A DNA stretch of 64,000 nt, taken from Petrosia ficiformis. Lineage: Eukaryota > Porifera > Demospongiae > Haplosclerida > Petrosiidae. This document shows positions 1 to 12,078 of this stretch, in pieces. The stretch spans positions 4,779,077 through 4,843,076 of the forward strand of contig OX345644.1 of the NCBI GenBank assembly GCA_947044365.1, read 5' to 3'. The position numbers and the translations under genes are program-made. The first letter of the stretch is position 1. Every line of letters begins with the position of its first letter. The notes beneath the pieces were generated by a model. The model had not been told where the DNA came from, did no database searches, and was given only the letters and a program-made list of their open reading frames with translations.

Positions 1-78
1 TGTCTATCATGTCTATCCTGTCTATCCTGTCATTCCTGTCTATCCTGTCTATCCTGTCTATCTTGTCTATCCTGTCAA
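1..78. repeat. 9-bp tandem repeat, TGTCTATCC type
   Basis: The first bases are copies of a 9-bp unit TGTCTATCC with a few substitutions. The unit is a variant of the TCTA-type sequence that follows, so it is best read as the edge of the same microsatellite block. It is cut by the window start. Confidence 0.85.
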
Positions 79-386
79 GGTATTGATCTATCTCTCTATC
101 TCTATTTCTTTCTATCTACCTATCTACCTATCTACCTATTTATTTATCTATCTATTTATCTAATCTATATATTTTTGTAACGAAGTATGTATCTGTCTGT
201 CTATATAGCTATATATGCATCTAGCTAAATTTATTGATATCTTACATATGTATCAACCTAAATTTGTAGCTATATCACTATCAATATCCCTATCTATCTA
301 TCTATCTATTTATCTATCTATCTAACTATCTATCTATCTATCCACCCACCAACACATCCATCCATAGATCCATGATTCCATCCATA

Positions 387-419
<33 letters not shown>

Positions 420-665
420 ATCCATTCATCCATCTATTCATCTACCCACGTACCCATCTACCCATTAACCCCTCTACCTATCTACATATCTACATATCTA
501 CTTATCTAACTATCAACTGCTCTAGCTATCTAGCTATCTAGCTATCTACATATCTACCTATCTAACTATCTACCTATCTACGTATCTACCTATCTACCTA
601 TCTACCTATCAACCTATCTGCCTCTCTTACTATCTACCTATGTACCTATGTACCTATCTACCTAT

Positions 666-1734
666 TTACAGATATACCTATCTACAGCTCTGAATCTCTA
701 ACTCTCTACCTCTCTACCTATTTACCTAACTAACTATCTACCTATCTATCTATTTATCTATTTATGTATCTACCTATCTTTCATATGTATCAATCTAAAA
801 TGGTAGGTATGTACCTATCTTTACCTCTATCTATTTATCTATCTTTCTATATATCTATCTATCTGTCTAACTCTCTACATGTCTAACGGTTTACCTGTCT
901 ACCTGTCTACATATCTACCTGTCTACATATCTACCTGTCTACCTGTCTACCTGTCTACCTGACTACCTGTCTACCTATCTACCTATCTACCTATCTCCCT
1001 ATCTAGATATCTACCTATCTAACTATCTACTTATCTACCTATCTAACTATCTACCTATTTACCTATCAACCTATCTACCTATCTACCTATCTACCTATCA
1101 ACCTATCTACCTATCTAACTATCTACCTATCTACTTATCTACCTATCAACCTATCTACCTATCTAACTATCTACCTATCTACCTATCATCCTATCTACCT
1201 ATCTACCTATCTACCTGTCTACCTATTTATCTGTCTACTTGTCTACCTGTCTGCCTGTCTGCCAGTCTAACTGTCTACATGTCTAACTGTCTAACTGTCT
1301 ACCTATCAACCTATTTACCTATCAACCTATTTACCTATCTACCTATGAACATATCTACCTATCTACCTATCTACATAAATATCCATCCATCCATCCGTCC
1401 ATCCATTCATCCATCCATTCAACAATTCGTACCCACCTACACAATAACCCCTTTACCTATCTACCTATCTACATATGTACATATTTACCTATCTACGTAT
1501 CAACCTCTTTAGCTATCTACCTATCTACCTAATTACATATCTAACTATCTAACTCTCTACCTCTCTACCTATCTACCTAGCTACATATCTAATTATCTAC
1601 CTATATATCTATATACGTATCTACCTATCTTACATGTATATCAATCTAAAATTTTAGGTATGTATCTATCATTAATTCTTTCTGTCTATATATCTTTCTA
1701 TCTATATATCTATCTATCCATCTATATATCTATC

Positions 1735-1782
<48 letters not shown>

Positions 1783-2711
1783 CAACTATCGATCTATCGA
1801 TCTATATATTTATCTATCTATCTATCTATCTATCTAACCTTCCCTCCTTCCGTTCCTCTGTCCTTCCGTCCTTCTGTCCGCGCGTCCGTCCGTCTGTCCA
1901 TTCGTCCGTCCATCTGTTCGTCCTTCCGTCCGTCCGTCTGACCACCCAATCGCACAATCGCTCGTCCGTCCTTTTGTCCGTCCGCCCTTCTTTCCGTCCG
2001 ACCCTCCGTCCTTCTGTCTGTCTCTCTGTCTGTCTATCTATCTTTCTGACTACTTACCTACATACCTAACTAACTACCCATCTACCTATCTACCTATCTA
2101 CCTATCTACATACGTACCTATCTACCTCTATAGCTATCTACACATCTACATATCTAACCATCTACCTATCTACTTATTTACCTACCTACCTATCTACCTA
2201 TCTACCTATCTACCTGTCTATTTATCTAATTGTCTACCTGTCCAACTGTCTATCTGTCTACTTGTCTACCTGTCTAACTGTCTACATATATACCTATCTA
2301 CCTATCAACAACTCTATATATCTAAGTATCTACTATCTACCGATATATCAATCTACCTATCTACCCATCTACCTATCTACCTCTCTACTTCTCTACCTCT
2401 CTAACTCTCTAACTCTCAAACTCTCTACCTCTCTATCTCTCTACCTCTCTACCTCTCTACCTCTCTATATACTTATCTACATATTTACCTAACTACCTTT
2501 CTACCTACCTACCAATCTACAAACCTTTCTATCTATCTAGTCTATCTATTTATCTAACGACACATGTATCTGTCTGTGTGTCTAAATACTAAGCTATATA
2601 CGTATCTAACTATATGTATTGATCTCTTACATATGCATCAAACTAAATTTGTAGGTAAGTCACTATCAATATCACTATCTATCTATCTATATACCTATCT
2701 ATCTATCTATA

Positions 2712-2742
<31 letters not shown>

Positions 2743-3135
2743 ATCTTTCTATGTATCTATGTATTTATTTATCTATCTATCTGTCTACCTGTGTACATAT
2801 CTAACTGTTTACCTGTCTATCTGTCTTCCTGTCTACCTGTCTACCTGTCTACCTGTCTATTTGTTTACGTATCTACCTATCAAACTATCTGCCTATCTGC
2901 CTATCTGCGTATCTACCTATCTACCTATCTACCTATTTATATATCTACTTATCTACATATCTACCGATCTACCTGTCTACCTGTTTACATGTCTACCTGT
3001 CTACATATCTACCTATCTAACTAACTGCCGACCTACCTATCAACTTATTTACCTATCTATCTGTGAACCTATCTACATATCTACCCATCTACATATCTAT
3101 CTATCTTTCTATATATCAAATCTATGTATTTATGT
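666..3135. repeat. Higher-order microsatellite unit, copy 1 (about 2.47 kb)
   Basis: This unit repeats the same order of non-microsatellite landmarks as the next copy. One landmark reads ATCAATCTAAAAT followed by TAGGTATG (near 1,640 here, near 4,208 in copy 2). The order then runs to a C/T-rich CCTTCCGTCC tract (about 1,840-2,035), an AACGACACATGTATCTG landmark (about 2,555), and GACGAAGTATGTATCTCTC (about 3,136), which ends the unit. Boundaries were set arbitrarily on the last landmark. Confidence 0.65.
1838..2037. repeat. C/T-rich CCTTCCGTCC tract
   Basis: A polypyrimidine segment of CCTTCCGTCC and GTCCGTCC words, with a locally higher GC content than the TCTA tracts around it. It recurs at 4,399-4,557 at the equivalent place in the next higher-order unit. 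All pyrimidines lie on the plus strand, so it could adopt triplex structure (inference). Confidence 0.7.
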
Positions 3136-3323
3136 GACGAAGTATGTATCTCTCTATCTATCTAACTACTAAGCTATATACGTATATATTGATATCATAC
3201 ACATGGATCAATCTAAATTTGTAGGTTTGTATCTACCATTATCTCTATCTATCTATCTATCTTTAATCGATCTATCTATTTATCTATCTATCCATCCATA
3301 TATCTAACTATCTATCTATCTAT

Positions 3324-3540
3324 CTATCCATCCATCCATCCATCCATCCATCCATCCAACCATCCATCAATCCATCCATCCATCCATCCATCCATCCATC
3401 CATCCTTCCATTCATCAATCCATCCATTCATCCATCCATCCATCCATCCCTCCATCCATCCATCCATCCATCCATCCTTCCATTCATCAATCCATCCATT
3501 CATCCATCCATCCATCCATCCCTCCATCCATCCATCCATC
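3324..3540. repeat. (TCCA)n tract with internal duplication
   Basis: A run of CATC/TCCA words, almost pure. An internal block around CCTTCCATTCATCAATCCATC occurs twice about 65 bp apart. The minus strand reads as an open frame of repeating MDGW residues, an effect of the 4-bp period. There is no sign that it is a protein. Confidence 0.9.
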
Positions 3541-4305
3541 TATCTATCTATCTATCTATCTACCTATCTATCTATCTATCTATATATCTTTCTATCTATC
3601 TATCTACATATCTACATATCTAACTATTTAACTTTATTCCTATCTACCTTTCTACCTATCTACCTAGCTACCTATCTCCTTATCGACCGATATATCTAAC
3701 TACTTATCTACCTATCTACCTATCTACCTATCTACCTATCTACCTATCTACCTATATACCTATATACCTATATACCTACATACATATCTACATATCTACC
3801 AATCTATCTGTCTACCTGTTTACATGTCTACTTGTCTACCTGCCTACATATCTACCTATCTAACTATCTGCCTATCTACCTATCAATCTTTTTACCTATC
3901 TACCTATGAACATATCTAGCTATCTAACTATTTACATATCTATCCATCTATCCATCCTTCCATCCATTCAACCATCCATCCATCAATGCATATACCCACG
4001 TAAACATTTACCCAATAACCCCTCTACCTATCTACCTATCTCCATATCTACATATTTACCTATCTACCTATCAACCTCTCCACCTATCTACCTATCTACC
4101 TATCTACATATCTAATTATCTAACTCTCTACCTCTCTACCTATCTACCTAGCTACCTTTCTACTTATCTACCTATCTATCTTTCTACATATCTACCTATT
4201 TTACATATATATCAATCTAAAATTGTAGGTATGTATCTATCATTATATCTATCCATCTATATATCTTTCTATCTATCTATCTATCTATCCATTTATATAT
4301 CTATC

Positions 4306-4336
<31 letters not shown>

Positions 4337-4398
4337 CTATCTATCCAACTATCGATCTATCGATCTGTCGACCTATATATTTATCTTCCTATCTATCT

Positions 4399-4557
4399 AT
4401 CCTTCCCTCTGTCCGTCCCTCTGTCCTTCTGTCCCTCCGTTCGTCTGTCCGTCTGATCGCCCAACCACCCAATTGCCACTCTATCCATTCGTCCGTTCAT
4501 CCGTCCTTCCTTCCGACCCTCCCTCCGACCCTCCCTCCTTGTGTCTGTTTGTCTATC
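4399..4557. repeat. C/T-rich CCTTCC/GTCC tract (second copy)
   Basis: Equivalent of the polypyrimidine tract at 1,838-2,037 in the next higher-order unit. It has diverged in sequence and is shorter. Confidence 0.65.
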
Positions 4558-5808
4558 TGTCTATCTATCTATCTGACTACTTACCTACATATCTAACTAA
4601 CTACCTATCTACCTATCTACATATTTTCCTATCTAGCTATCTACATACCTACCTATCTACCTCTATACCTATCTACCTATCTACCTATCTATCTATATAC
4701 CTATCTACCTATCTACCCATCTGCATATCTAACTATCTACCTATCTACTTATTTACCTACCTACCTATCTACCTATCTACCTATCTACCTATCTAACTGT
4801 CTACATGTCTACCTGTCTACCTATCTACCTGTCTAACTGTCTACCTGTCTACCTGTCTATCTGTCTACTTGTCTACCTGTCTAACTGTCTACCTATCTAT
4901 CTATCAATCTATCAACCTATCAACCTCTCTATCTATGTAAGTATCTACCTATCTACCTATCTACCTATATACCTATCTACCGATGTACCAATCAACCTAT
5001 CTACCTATCTACCTATATACCTATCTACCTACCTATCTATCTATCTAATCTATCTATTTATCTAACGACACATGTATCTGTCTGTGTTTCTAACTACTAA
5101 CGTATATACGTATCTATCTATATGTATTGATTTCTTACCTATGTATCAAACTAAATTAGTAGGTAAGTCACTATCAATATCAATATCTATCTATCTGTCT
5201 ACCTATCTATCTATCTATCTATCTATATATCTATCTATCTATCTTTCTATATATCTAAATATCTATCTATCTATCTATTTATCTATATATCTGTCTACCT
5301 GTCTAACTGTTTACCTGTCTACCTGTCTACCTGTTTACCTGTCTACCTGTCTACCTGTCTACATATCTACCTATCTGCCTATCTGCCTATCTGCCTATCT
5401 GCGTATCTACCTATCTATATATCTACTTATCTACGTATCTACATATGTACATACCTACCGATCTACCTGTTTACCTTTCTACATATCTACCTATCTAACT
5501 ATCTGAATACCTATCTATCAACGTATTTACCTTTATATCTGTGATCCTATCTACATATCTACCTATCTACATATCTTTTTATATATCAAATCTATGTATT
5601 TATTTGACGAAGTATGTATCTCTCTGTCTATCTAACTAGTAAGATATATACGTATCTATTGATATCATACATATGGATCAATCTAAATTCCTATGTTTGT
5701 ATCTATCATTATCTCTATATCTTTCTATTGATCTATCTATTTATCTATATCTATCCATCTATCTATCCATATATCTATCTAACTATCTATCTAACTATCT
5801 ATCTATCT

Positions 5809-5992
5809 ATCCATCCATCCATCCATCCATCCATCCATCCATCCATCCATCCATCCATCCATCCATCCATCCATCCAACAATCCATCCATCTATCCATTC
5901 ATCCATCAATCCATCCATCCATCCATCCATCCATCCATCCATCCATCCATCAATTCATCCATCAATCCATCCATCCAAACTTCCAACCATCT
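5809..5992. repeat. (TCCA)n tract
   Basis: Near-perfect CATC/TCCA run with occasional CATT or CAAC variants, placed just after a GACGAAGTATG landmark. The same relative position holds the tract at 3,324-3,540. Confidence 0.9.
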
Positions 5993-6701
5993 ATCTACCT
6001 ATTTACCTATCTACCGATCTAACTATCTACATCTCTAACTCTCTACATATCTACCTGTCTACCTGTCTGTCTGTTTATTTGTCTATCTGTCTACATGTCT
6101 ACCTGTCTAACTGTTTACCTGTCTGCGTCTCTACGTGTCTACCTGTCTACATGTCTGCATATCTACCAATTTAACTATATGCCTATCTGCGTATTTACTT
6201 ATCTATCTATCTATCTATATACCTATCTACCTATCTACCTAGCTACCTACGTCCTTATCGACCAATATATCTATCTACTTATCTACCTATCTACCTATCT
6301 ACCTATCTAACTATATACCTATCTACCTATCTACCTTTCTACCTCTCTATGTGTCTATATGTCTACCTGTCTACCTGTCTACATGTCTACCTGTCTACCT
6401 GTCTACCTGTCTACCTGTCTACTGTCTACCTGTCTACCCTTCTACCTGTCTACCTGTCTACATATATACCTATCTAACTATCTGTCTACCTGCCTATCTG
6501 CGTATCTATTTATATACCTATATACATATCTACCTATCTACATATCTACATATCTACATATCTACCTATCTACCTATCTACTCTCTATGTGTCTATATGT
6601 CTACCTGTCTACCTGTCTACATGTCTACCTGTCTTCCTGTTTACCTGTCTACAATTCTACCTGTCTGCCTCTCTACCTATCTACCTATCTACCTATCTAC
6701 A

Positions 6702-6705
<4 letters not shown>

Positions 6706-6760
<55 letters not shown>

Positions 6761-6862
6761 TTATCTATCTATCCATCTATCTAACTATCCATCCATCCAT
6801 CCAACCATCCATCCATCCATCCATCCATCCATCCATCCATCCATCCATCCATCCATCCCTGC
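6706..6862. repeat. (TCTA)n then (TCCA)n tract
   Basis: A nearly pure TATC run of about 80 bp passes directly into a TCCA run of about 75 bp. This direct TCTA-to-TCCA conversion within one tract suggests that a T-to-C variant spread by slippage. Confidence 0.9.
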
Positions 6863-7255
6863 ATTCTTCCCCCATCCATCCATGAAAATATACAGTGATC
6901 CATCAGTCCAAACACCCAAAAATTCATCCATCTAGCCGTCTCTCTATCCATCCATGCATCCATGCATTCATGCATCCTTTCACCCATCCAAGCAACCATG
7001 CAGACATCCATCTATCTATCATTCCAAACCTCCTTCCGTCTATCCATTCATATTTCCACCCATCTATCCATACATCGGTTAGTCTATCTCTCTATATATG
7101 TAAGTTCTCTCCATCTATCTATTGTGTTATCTATCTATTTATCTATGTGTTTAATTGTTATCTATTTTTTCTCTATATCTCTGTCTGTCTGATTGTTTGT
7201 CTGTCATTCTGTCTGTTTGTCTGTCTTTCTGTTTGTTTCTTCTACCTATCTATTT

Positions 7256-7412
7256 ATGAATTTCATTACATATCTATTTATCTGTATATGTATATATTTA
7301 TCATAGCATTTATATAACTATCTATTTATTCATTTAATTCCCTATCTATTGCTTTATTTGTCTACTACAAATATATTTCTTTATCTCTCAACTTGTCACT
7401 CTTTCTGTGTAG

Positions 7413-7454
<42 letters not shown>

Positions 7455-7640
7455 ACTTATTATCTATGTATGTATTTATGTATGTATTTTTGTGTTTATT
7501 GATCTGTGTTTCTGATACATTCATCCCCGAACCCTGCACACTATTCCATAAAACGTACACCCTAAATAGAAAACAGTAAAACGTAAGCACTAAACACTAA
7601 GCCCAAAAGCAAGAACCCTAAACACTGAATCCGAAATTTG
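7256..7640. other. Transition zone with (TA)n and telomere-like words
   Basis: The microsatellite decays here. A pure TA run lies at about 7,414-7,452, followed by TATGTATTTATG words. At 7,550-7,630 there are scattered CCCTAAA and ACTAAACACTAA words, the same words that dominate the 33.3-kb telomere-like segment. No gene was seen. Confidence 0.6.
7414..7452. repeat. (TA)n microsatellite
   Basis: About 19 uninterrupted TA dinucleotides. Confidence 0.95.
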
Positions 7641-9106
7641 AAGCTTTACCTAACTACCATCCTACATACCTACCTACCTACCCGTTTTTCAACATACCAC
7701 TTTCTGGTTAATAACATATCATTTCCTTGTTAGTTGTTCTTAGGTGCTCACTAGTTATAAATATATTCTTGTCTTGTGAGATAGAATGAATGCATTGCAC
7801 ACTGATTTGAGACTGTTATTTTATTATTTGAATTGCTTCTTATTTCTGGTACGTTACATTTAGCAGATGAACTTCAGCAAATTTTATTTGTTGTTCATAG
7901 TTTGTTTACGTGATTTTATTCCCCTCGATCATAGATTAATTCATTATAATAATAAATGCACTCGTTAACATGTTTAGTTTTCCTTAAACTTCAGGTATTT
8001 AAGTATGGTCCCTTTTCTACGAAAGGATTTATCGTTCCTCCAGCTGGTTTAAATCTCTCAACAATTGGTGATTTAAAGACAAATACTCAGTAAGTTAGGA
8101 AATTAAAATTCCACACTCTACTAAGTTTCATATATGTAGTAACTATCGTAAATTCACTGTCAAACAGGATTAGTTTTCCGCTAACTTAAGTTTTATTAGG
8201 TCTCTCTCCCCAAGTTAGTTTCAAGTAAAATTTTACATGAAGCATTCACTAGGTTAGCATTGCTAATCATGTATTGTACACATTTCATATAATCACTATA
8301 CTTATAAATGAGTAGATTTCAGAGTGCTGTGAATTGTTTTGCAAATTAGCTGTAGATCATGATAGGAATTCTAAATTGCAAATTCCAAAATCTCACTCCT
8401 CCCCACATTCATATGTATATTCAATCAATATAAACTCACTCTACAATACGTTTAGTTCTTCCCCAAGTTAGGTTAATGATGTACTCCCATTCACTCCCCC
8501 AAATTCCTCCACACATTAGCTTAATCCAACAGATGACTCCTCATGAAGACTCCTGTAGATGACTCCTCCCCCTGACTCCTATGTTATAGTGACTACTCCT
8601 CTTGACAAATCATTGTGAGTATTCATGGATCTATATCAATTCTTGTGACTGTTGATGATTACTCCAATCTCCTTTTTTCTACAGCTAAAACTTTGATTAT
8701 ATCTTCGAATTCTCATCCCTCTTCATGATGTACTCCGGACTAATCATTTAGGTGACTCATAATGAAGTCCCTTCATGAGTACTTGCAATCCATTTCTAGT
8801 CATATTAATTTTTTGTCTGATATGATGAGTATGCGGATAAATTTATGTATGATAGTTGCTTGGTAATCCAACGCTCGTTTAATCATTCAATGATTACAAT
8901 TATAAACGCACAATTCATTTGGTTTGTTCCTTTTCACCAGGTTACTTGTGTACGTTTCAAGATTCCAATCAACATTAAATGGAGTGATGTTGTAATACGT
9001 GAGTTATTCCATCTTTCACACATAATTCAATCTTTATGCAAATCATATCATCAATATGTGTATTTCATTCATCAATTCAGACTTAAAAGAGATTTAGTAC
9101 AGTGAT

Positions 9107-9198
9107 CTTGTAGTTTATCAACGTCTTCTTTCTTGATTGTAGTAAAACTTCTTGATAGACTTGTAGTATACCAACGTCTTCTTTCTCGGCTATAGTAT
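9107..9198. repeat. 54-bp tandem duplication
   Basis: CTTGTAGTTTATCAACGTCT and the downstream TTCTTTCTT...TAGTA are repeated 54 bp later as CTTGTAGTATACCAACGTCT with a few substitutions. This is a small diverged local duplication. Confidence 0.75.
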
Positions 9199-11095
9199 TA
9201 GTTCCTCATAGTTCTTGTTCTTGCTAGATAGGAAAATATTCTTGTCTTGTAGAATTACACCATAAGATAATTTGTAAGACCGTTAGATTGCAATTTTACT
9301 TATTTCTTACATCTCATAGGCACTACTATTGTGATGACGAAGTTAAGACATGCTAATATTCATTCTTAAGAATTCCGCTGACGAATGCTCGTAATGACTC
9401 CTAATACAAGTCTCATCAATGTTCAGAATTATTCTCACCCATTCATTTCAAGTGTCAAGTGTCATCAATTATGTCTAACTAATTCGGTTGTTTACATTCA
9501 TGGGAAGAGTGCAGGTTCCATGCTCAATTATCGTCAAATCTGGAGGTTCCTTTTTGAATTATCACTCTCATTGTTTGTGAAATCTCCATTCCCTAAACAT
9601 GGGAAATCACCAGTCGTCTGTCTTGTCTTATCTCCAGTCTCCAGTCAACCATGTCAATTTTCCAACCTACAGACATTTAAGTTCTGTACATTACAGTTGC
9701 GAGTCTCCCAAACAATCTATCCTGCATTCTTTATGTCACTTATGCAGACTCCAGTATTCAGTTTCTAAGTTAGTTTACCTGTTCTCATCAAGAACCTTAC
9801 TTGGTAAGCGTATGAGATTAACTAGATTATGTAATCCTTTCCATCATTCATGTACTGATTACAATTGTAAATGCAGTATTTAATGTTTACAGTATCCCCA
9901 AGTTCTGTTTCATACGAGGAGTCCATTTGTTCGATGAGGACTGATTTCATTGTGTACACAGTTTGAGGTATTTCTCATTTTCGTTCCATGTAATTTTACT
10001 CTGCAATAGAGTTATTTGTTTGGTGCCGTATGTTACGTGTATATGCCAATTCAAACCACTTCCATCATTTGCATATTCATTCATTCATTATAACACACGT
10101 GCAATACTTCATGTGTTTAGTTTGTTTCTAAAGTTAGGTTCTTAGGTCGATGCAAGTTGTAGTGTTGCGATGGTTCTTTGTTCTTTGAGTTTGATGTCAC
10201 TCCAGTTAAGTTGATTTATACGTTGTTATCATTAGTTTTACTCAGTAGTCGTATAATTTTCAGTAGCCCATTCCACCATTCATATACCCAATATAAATGT
10301 AAATGCAGTATTATATATGTTTATTTTTCCTTCAAGTTTCATTTCAAACTATGTCCTCAAGAAACAGTGATCTGTTTGTGTTCACAAACTGAGTTTAGCA
10401 ATGATTTCTTTTCAAATCACAAGTTTAGGATCTCTCTTAAAACGTTTGTTATAAATACAAGGTAGTTATTTGGTTGTGGTAAGTTTTATATACCATCAAG
10501 CACTCTTCCATCATTTGTATATTCATTCAATAATTATAACTATAATTGCACTAGTTAATATGTTGAGTTCGCTTCCCAAGTTAGGTTGTAGGTCGATGCC
10601 AGGTGTAGTGGACCGATTCTTATGCTTAAATTTCATTCAAGTTAAGTTGATTAATATATATTTATTTTACTAAGTAGTTGTATAAGTTAATGTAGTCTGT
10701 TCCACCATTCATATACTCATTATATCTGGAGATGTAGCATTATATACGTTTACTTTTCCCCAAGTTACCTTTCATAGGTGCGGTCCATTTACTCAAAGAT
10801 GAGTGATCGCTTTTTATTTCAAAATTTGATAACATCGTTTCTTGTAAATACATGATGGTTTGTGTCGTAAGTTTTGTATACTGTCAAACACTCTTCCATT
10901 GTTTGTATATTCCTTCATTCATCACAAATATAAATCCCATATATAATGTATTTCATTACTCCCAAGTATAGTATCTCAGGTGCAGTGAGTTACTTCGTGC
11001 GTGCACAGTGTCATAGATAGGTAAATTAATCATTTTATGTTTTTCATACACGTTTAATATGTATTTGTAGCTCTTCTCATGTGATATGTAATTCT

Positions 11096-11150
11096 TATAT
11101 CTTGTAGTTCTTGGTAGTTCTTGGTACTTCTTGGTAGTGCTAGGTTGGTC
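11096..11150. repeat. Short TAGTTCTTGG tandem repeat
   Basis: Four consecutive units of about 11 bp of the type TAGTTCTTGG or TACTTCTTGG, followed by a degenerate unit. Confidence 0.75.
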
Positions 11151-11285
11151 TTACTGTTCTCGCACAGTTTATATTTACAAGAGGTTGCTGTATTCTAGCT
11201 GTGGAACCACGCTGCAGAGTAGTTCTCATTCTCGACATACTTTTAATAATGCGTGATACTGTATGTGTTCACAATATGAAATCTT

Positions 11286-11470
11286 TTAATTTCATCAACA
11301 GTAATTATTTATAGGTAATAGGTAATTAAATATTAATTTATTGATATTTTAATTAATTATATCATTATTTAAACTGTTAATTAAACAGTGTAGTAATAAA
11401 ATTAATTAGTTTATTGCTGTTACTAGTTAATTAATTTTTCCAATAACTATTATTAATTAACTGAAAATGG
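11286..11470. other. Very AT-rich TTAATTAAT segment
   Basis: Dense TTAATTAAT palindromic words and almost no G or C, immediately before the satellite array. It may be a breakage-prone edge, and no gene or transposon end was recognised. Confidence 0.6.
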
Positions 11471-11485
11471 TGGGTGTGTTCATTG

Positions 11486-12078
11486 TTCATACTCACCCCG
11501 GACTTGAGCAGCCACGCCACAGCCCAAATGACCAGGCTAACATTCTTATGTTGCTTTTCCTTTTATATGCCTACAGCTTTTTCATTTGCTGCACTTGTGG
11601 GTTTAGGCTTTGATATATGAATCTCATTAATAATTTTATGAATCTCATTAATAAAAAAAAAAAAAGTTTTAAAATTACCTCAGTTTATTCGCATTCCGCT
11701 GCCGTTTAGTAATCAAATTTATTAAATAAATTAACAAAAAAAAAAAAAAAAAAAAAAAAAGTTTTAAAATTATCTCAGTTTGTCAGCATTCCGCTGCCTT
11801 GTAGTTATCACGTTTATTGAATGAATTAAAGCAAAAAGAAAATTTAAATAGCCTGAAGTCATTTGGAGTCACTGATAGCTTATTTGATGGGGAGGAACAG
11901 TTGCCGGTATCCCAGTCCCCCCTCGAAAGAGGGCCGTACACGAAGTACGTAACAACTGACCTTGAGATCTAGGATCTCGTCAAACATCACTAACAATGAC
12001 ATACTCACCCCGGACCTGAGCAGCCACGCCACAGCCCAAATGACCAGGCTAACATTCTTATCTTGCTTTTCCTTTTAT
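11486..12078 (-). repeat. 450-bp satellite, minus-oriented start of the array
   Basis: This segment is the reverse complement of the monomer that fills 12,079-28,880. It reads ACTCACCCCGGAC, then CAGCCACGCCACAGCCC, the AT spacer with poly-A, then GGGGAGGAACAGTTGCCGG and GTACACGAAGTACGTAAC. About 1.4 units are present, and two poly-A tracts mark spacer positions. It ends abruptly after CTTTTCCTTTTAT at 12,078, where the plus-oriented array begins with GTTACGTACTTCGTG. Confidence 0.92.

Larger units (their letters stand above)
3136..5605. repeat. Higher-order microsatellite unit, copy 2 (about 2.47 kb)
   Basis: It carries the same landmarks as copy 1 in the same order: GACGAAGTATG at about 3,136, the ATCAATCTAAAAT island at about 4,208, the CCTTCC-type tract at about 4,399-4,557, AACGACACATG at about 5,063, and the next GACGAAGTATG at about 5,606. 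Landmark offsets between copies are 2,470-2,571 bp, so internal microsatellite lengths differ while the unit order is kept. Confidence 0.65.
79..7255. repeat. Compound TCTA/TCCA/CTAC microsatellite megablock
   Basis: About 7 kb of pyrimidine-rich 4-bp-phased sequence: TATC, CTAC, CTGT and CATC tracts alternate with islands that are not simple repeats. Because 4 bp and 3 bp only come back into phase every 12 bp, several frames stay open for 70-200 codons and give low-complexity Y/L/S/I strings. These are not genes. The block is built of a larger unit of about 2.5 kb, annotated separately. No promoter, domain or codon bias was seen. Confidence 0.95.
7641..11285. repeat. AT-rich non-coding DNA with an old degenerate about 215/430-bp tandem repeat
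   Basis: No convincing gene is present; open frames are short and lack recognisable domains. A degenerate motif recurs: CCATCATT or CCACCATTCATAT, then an AT stretch with TATAAATGCA, then TTTCCCCAAGTTAGGT. Copies start near 8,405, 8,880, 9,838, 10,060, 10,268, 10,504, 10,698 and 10,900. The last six are spaced about 200-235 bp apart, and alternate copies resemble each other more (about 430 bp). A second matching pair (TTAGGT, then AGGTCGATGC, then GTGTAGTG) lies near 10,134 and 10,582. This reads as an ancient decayed satellite. Confidence 0.5.

Noticed and set aside
3324..3539. Minus-strand MDGW-repeat open frame that looks like a repeat protein
   Set aside because: It is a direct reading of (TCCA)n; the same pattern appears for every TCCA tract.
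1279..7317. Many open frames of 70-202 codons rich in Y, L, S and I in the microsatellite block
   Set aside because: They follow from the 4-bp period, overlap each other in several frames, lack domains, and merely mirror TCTA/TCCA repeats.
8520..8600. ATGACTCCT words as a remnant of the 30-bp GACTC minisatellite
   Set aside because: Only a few short matches with irregular spacing; no unit-length alignment to GACTCATGAG could be made.
8845..10673. Open frames of 60-127 codons in the AT-rich region
   Set aside because: No recognisable domain or splice structure, length near chance expectation, and they lie in a degenerate repeat.
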